A stretch of DNA of 64,000 bases, taken from positions 129,164 to 193,163 of the forward strand of contig CAOJBY010000003.1 in NCBI GenBank assembly GCA_948330435.1, given 5' to 3'. Shown in pieces: positions 62,801 to 64,000 of this stretch. Both the position numbers and the translations under genes were made by a program. The notes under the pieces were generated by a model. The model was not told where the DNA came from. It searched no databases and saw nothing but the letters and a program-made list of their open reading frames with translations. The stretch comes from an uncultured Lachnoclostridium sp. Lineage in GTDB: Bacteria > Bacillota > Clostridia > Lachnospirales > Lachnospiraceae. Numbering within the stretch: position 1 is the first letter of the stretch; each line of letters begins with the position of its first letter.

Positions 62801-64000
62801 CTAACGGAAACAAGACCTTTAAGGAATATCCCAACTACGAGACCGCCTACTACTTCTACGATGAATGCGACCGGATCATCGAGATGGACGAGTACAACCT
62901 GGGCGGAAAGAAGCTGTTCAAGACCACATACAGCTGGGACGCAGAGGGCAACCGCCTAAGCGAGATGCAGTACAACCACGGCCAGAGTGGAACCAGCGGC
63001 AACGGCAGTGGTAATAATGGAAATGGAAATAACGGCAATGGAAACGGAAATAATGGCAACGGCAATGGAAGCAATGCCGTTATCTCCGGAGCACTCTTTA
63101 ATGTGACAAATGCCTTGAACAACTTGTTGGAGGGCGGAAGCTCCGGAACGACGAGTTCACAGGACGCACAAAACACGCCGGACACACAGAGCGTGCGGAC
63201 CACGCCGGAAGCACCGATGGTGGAGATACCATCTGCGGATATCGACCGGTTAAGCACGGAGAGTCCCATCGTCAACGGCATGGCACTTCCGGATCCAACG
63301 GCGGATACGGCCGCAGGCGTAGTTCTGAATAATCAGGCAAAGGCGGCGGAAGAGTTAAACGCACAGCTTCAGAATGCGGCGATTGAAACAGAAGCACCCA
63401 AGCCGGAAACACCTGACACCGAAGCGGAAACACCGGATACGGAGATTCCGGAGGGCAGCAAGCCGGAGACCGGAAAGGACGACGCAGCCATAGAGGGCAA
63501 CGGGGACGGAAACGGCCAGGTTCCTCCGGGACAGACCGAGGATGAGGACGGCAACATCGTGAATCCGGGCGGCCACATGCCACCGGGACTGAACAGGGGA
63601 GAAAAGGGAGAGAAGCCCGACAATCCCAACAAGCCCACAAAGCCGGACAACCCGGGAACCGAGGATAATACGGACAAGCAGGCGAACAAGGCCGACAAGG
63701 GAACCCACAAGTATACCTACGATGAGCTGAACCGCATGACCACCAGCAGCATCGCAGGCACCACGACCACCTACACCTACGACACGCTGGGGAACCTGGT
63801 GCTTGAAAAGGCGAAGAACCATGTGGTAGACTATCAGTATAATGAGCTGAACCAACTCGTTCAGAAGAAAGACAAAAACGAGGTTTACACCTACACCTAC
63901 GACAAGCGGGGCAACCGCACGGCGGAAATAGGCAAAAAATCCAGTCGATCCTACGTTTACGACGAAACAAACCGCATGGTGGAGGGAACCAACTGGAAGG
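56875..64000 (+). CDS. Secreted YD-repeat (Rhs/WapA-like) giant protein, 3' end missing
   Basis: The frame is open to the window end (more than 2370 residues). It has a signal peptide (VLAGLLAIAVMVTSVPPVTV, then QA-A), an N-terminal domain to about residue 180, and an acidic Glu/Pro-rich region to about 390. A DUF6531-like opening (SGDPVDLLSGALNWSYQDLL) begins near 490, and dozens of YD repeats (YTYDxxGNxxxxTDPxG) run to about 2040. A Gly/Asn run and a Pro/Glu spacer then lead into further YD repeats. Such proteins form a hollow shell that can carry a C-terminal toxin; that part lies beyond the window. Its promoter shares the LytTR element of the lanthipeptide operon. Confidence 0.9.
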   Translation, partial: MKKRSWKQVLAGLLAIAVMVTSVPPVTVQAAPSQDTVQEYDYAKMYSLEEGKTGDYIAGYYKDMGEEPRREMNYGEMTYLEFALSYNTPVKMELYIRGEAVPVGYVYGISYDGHVDKTGFAVPIYTAKPEMNQTQIRNGMVALSKTAIYKAMSACPGISLTGLTAAYGTLAEYYSYYGIEAPGAMNDEVESKEAETEDEALKDTAEPEKDSSVQPEDAPTAEENASENDSSVQTEQENIPEQKGEEEPEPKAPAADEKDVPLVQSAPERVEDSAEEGTNGKGEAGAEGEEAEKSPAEETPKQEPAEEIPVEEPDEQEPAEKDSQKDVPEEKEPVQEAPEEDVPANEAGQEQESEADADILLSDPEELDEEDYPEDFFIPYPEYGISTLADDEGELPEGILHNYLIWKGQFVTAVGGIPQYAPPGEYEIRITPTMASLSKHTASIFFTIKGSGGSGEVTEEDIQRILQREREFFPGESSGFPALVTLKSGDPVDLLSGALNWSYQDLLIEGKEPLNFTRTYVSSMRNRDISGLGNGWTHPYSYFADMYRHDISVYMPGGGVINYQKIYGGGFQTTEGNEYSLTETGDGGFILSSDRGKTITFNSDGRATRVEESNGVVTTLEYSGDQLSKVSTKTGSLHFDYDGDRLASVKDDSGRKVTFGYSGTDLTTVTNPDGDTITYTYDENHNLLTVTDLNGNQVLENTYDDFWRVSTQKMPGRGLMTFSYEDGTNSYHEEGGKTQTITYDDKDRITSMTDDAGTEYYEYDGRSRLVSSTNKNGGTTTYTYVGDTTNIESITYPNGTTEHYSYNERMQLASMTQKDGTTVSFSYDGNGDLVKSVDSRKGERTYTYDDRGYLASSTDALGNTTTYTCDSMGNILTETDPKGNTTTYEYNSKGYLTRQTSPLGNSYSYEYSEAGKLVTETDPLGNKKTTDYNGNGFETAVSDWQGNKTLYTYNAVNDLTGMTDPTGAKTTYTYDGQGNRTSETDAEGHTIAYTYDALGRMTSRTDGNGNTTNFSYDANGNLTAETNPYGHTFATGYNSIDLSVSETNERGLTTSYERDAMGRITKETDAKGHSVSYGYDANGNLTSVTDARGSTTSYSYDAENKLTRIVDPEGGTTVFTYNALGQLVTVTDANGAKGSIAYDADGNPISAIDGLEQTTGYEYDGLGRVIKQNNPDKTSRSYTYDANGNVLSVTDERGNATTYTYDKMNRLTSITDPEGGVIAYAYTADGQLATETNQRGSVTAYTYDGNHNVTSVTDGRKNTVTLAYDKLDRLSSITDAEGGVTSYAYDEVGNITGITRPTGGVYQSAYDETDNRTTLTDALGHSEAYAYDENGNCTSVTDRRGNTTSYTYDKNNRLTKITDALGGTTVYAYDALGQVTSITNAMNGETSTIYDANGQITTAANELAGEGTTHKVRYEYDSMGRVTKRYNEDNSYVKYAYDKNGNLVRMTNERGNVYTYTYDKNNLPLTETDPMGGTTTVTYTPNGLTESVTDALGGVIRYTYDKNDNLVKMVDAEGHTLTYTYDKNNRPVSAVDANGNKTKFTYDANGNVTAVENPDGGVEQYVYDLNDQLTSYTDGEGYTTLYAYDENGNLIKVTDPRGNSRTAEYDALNHQTVTINEEGGKVEFSYDALGRITKVVNEDGAVTEYEYDAKGRVTGIKDAYGNYKYFTYDPMNRVTSVTDENGVERKYAYDFKGNLTKYTDGLGNSETYTYDANDNRTSVTNRNGETYTYTYDALNRVTSETDPKGNTKSFTYDKDSRITAVKDRNGNTTKYVLDGNGNIVESIDAAGTSSTFTYDSMDRLTKIRVHRVDKTHKVDEYQETLYTYDHRGLVKTEVNAKGDGKVFVYDGNGNLIQKTDEDGYVTKYEYSPVNLVSNINYNDAKSASYAYNGTGELIEMEDWNGKTSIGRDLLNRVVKVTDHDGRETEYGWDNVGNKTVQGYPDGTQVDYYYDAENQIVEMKDFDGGITKFEYDANGNKTFKEYPNYETAYYFYDECDRIIEMDEYNLGGKKLFKTTYSWDAEGNRLSEMQYNHGQSGTSGNGSGNNGNGNNGNGNGNNGNGNGSNAVISGALFNVTNALNNLLEGGSSGTTSSQDAQNTPDTQSVRTTPEAPMVEIPSADIDRLSTESPIVNGMALPDPTADTAAGVVLNNQAKAAEELNAQLQNAAIETEAPKPETPDTEAETPDTEIPEGSKPETGKDDAAIEGNGDGNGQVPPGQTEDEDGNIVNPGGHMPPGLNRGEKGEKPDNPNKPTKPDNPGTEDNTDKQANKADKGTHKYTYDELNRMTTSSIAGTTTTYTYDTLGNLVLEKAKNHVVDYQYNELNQLVQKKDKNEVYTYTYDKRGNRTAEIGKKSSRSYVYDETNRMVEGTNWK
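62998..63075 (+). repeat. Asn-Gly tandem run in the YD-repeat gene
   Basis: About 26 codons alternate Asn and Gly with occasional Ser (GNGSGNNGNGNNGNGNGNNG). At DNA level it is a degenerate AATGGAAATAAC repeat. It probably forms a flexible joint between two YD-repeat parts. Confidence 0.8.

Overview
The window looks like the chromosome of a gut Lachnospiraceae (Clostridium cluster XIVa). The signs are moderate GC, strong AGGAGG ribosome binding sites, a Dorea/Clostridium-like D-psicose 3-epimerase, paired subtilase genes, a Gram-positive LexA box, and a Tn1549-like conjugative element. The genus cannot be fixed from sequence alone. Nearly all genes lie on the + strand.

Region 1 (1-6810) is ordinary chromosome. 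It holds the end of a UMF1-type MFS transporter, a cytosolic-type S8 protease, a D-psicose/D-allulose 3-epimerase, an SOS-controlled Y-family polymerase with a YolD-like partner, and a second, larger S8 protease. Several genes end in clear Rho-independent terminators.

Region 2 (about 6813-49650) is an integrative and conjugative element. In order it carries: a ParM/ParR-like partition pair; a conserved structured RNA (copy A) ahead of a small membrane protein; a 1801-residue LPXTG adhesin with a thioester domain; an AT-rich two-gene cargo cassette (YobI/KAP-like membrane NTPase plus SEC-C protein); DUF5688, RadC and Toprim genes; an oriT-like region; a PAPS-reductase-like gene; MobC and a MOBP relaxase; PcfB and VirD4; Maff2 and VirB6-like proteins; a second copy of the structured RNA; PrgI and VirB4; a separately controlled PBECR4-like gene; an NlpC/P60 hydrolase; a 2364-residue methylase/helicase with a TnpV-like gene overprinted in its linker; a sortase; and a double SpoVG protein. 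No integrase or recombinase is visible, so at least one end, probably the right, lies outside the window or the call of the end is wrong.

Region 3 (49676-56640) begins with small XRE regulators and then a regulated class II lanthipeptide locus: an unknown 190-residue protein, an AgrA-like LytTR response regulator, a GHKL sensor kinase split by an in-frame TAG, a 46-residue precursor peptide (LanA), an intergenic hairpin-T tract, and LanM. No LanT transporter or immunity ABC transporter is present in the window.

Region 4 (56691-64000, cut by the window end) is a secreted YD-repeat (Rhs/WapA-like) protein of more than 2370 residues. Its promoter carries the same paired direct-repeat element, at the same distance from an extended -10, as the promoter in front of the lanthipeptide operon. 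A 17-codon upstream ORF abuts its start. This predicts that one LytTR system controls both the lanthipeptide and the giant surface protein. The strongest candidates for something undescribed are this joint regulon with its short, novel-looking precursor; the covariation-supported RNA pair; the overprinted tnpV; and the YobI/SEC-C cassette.
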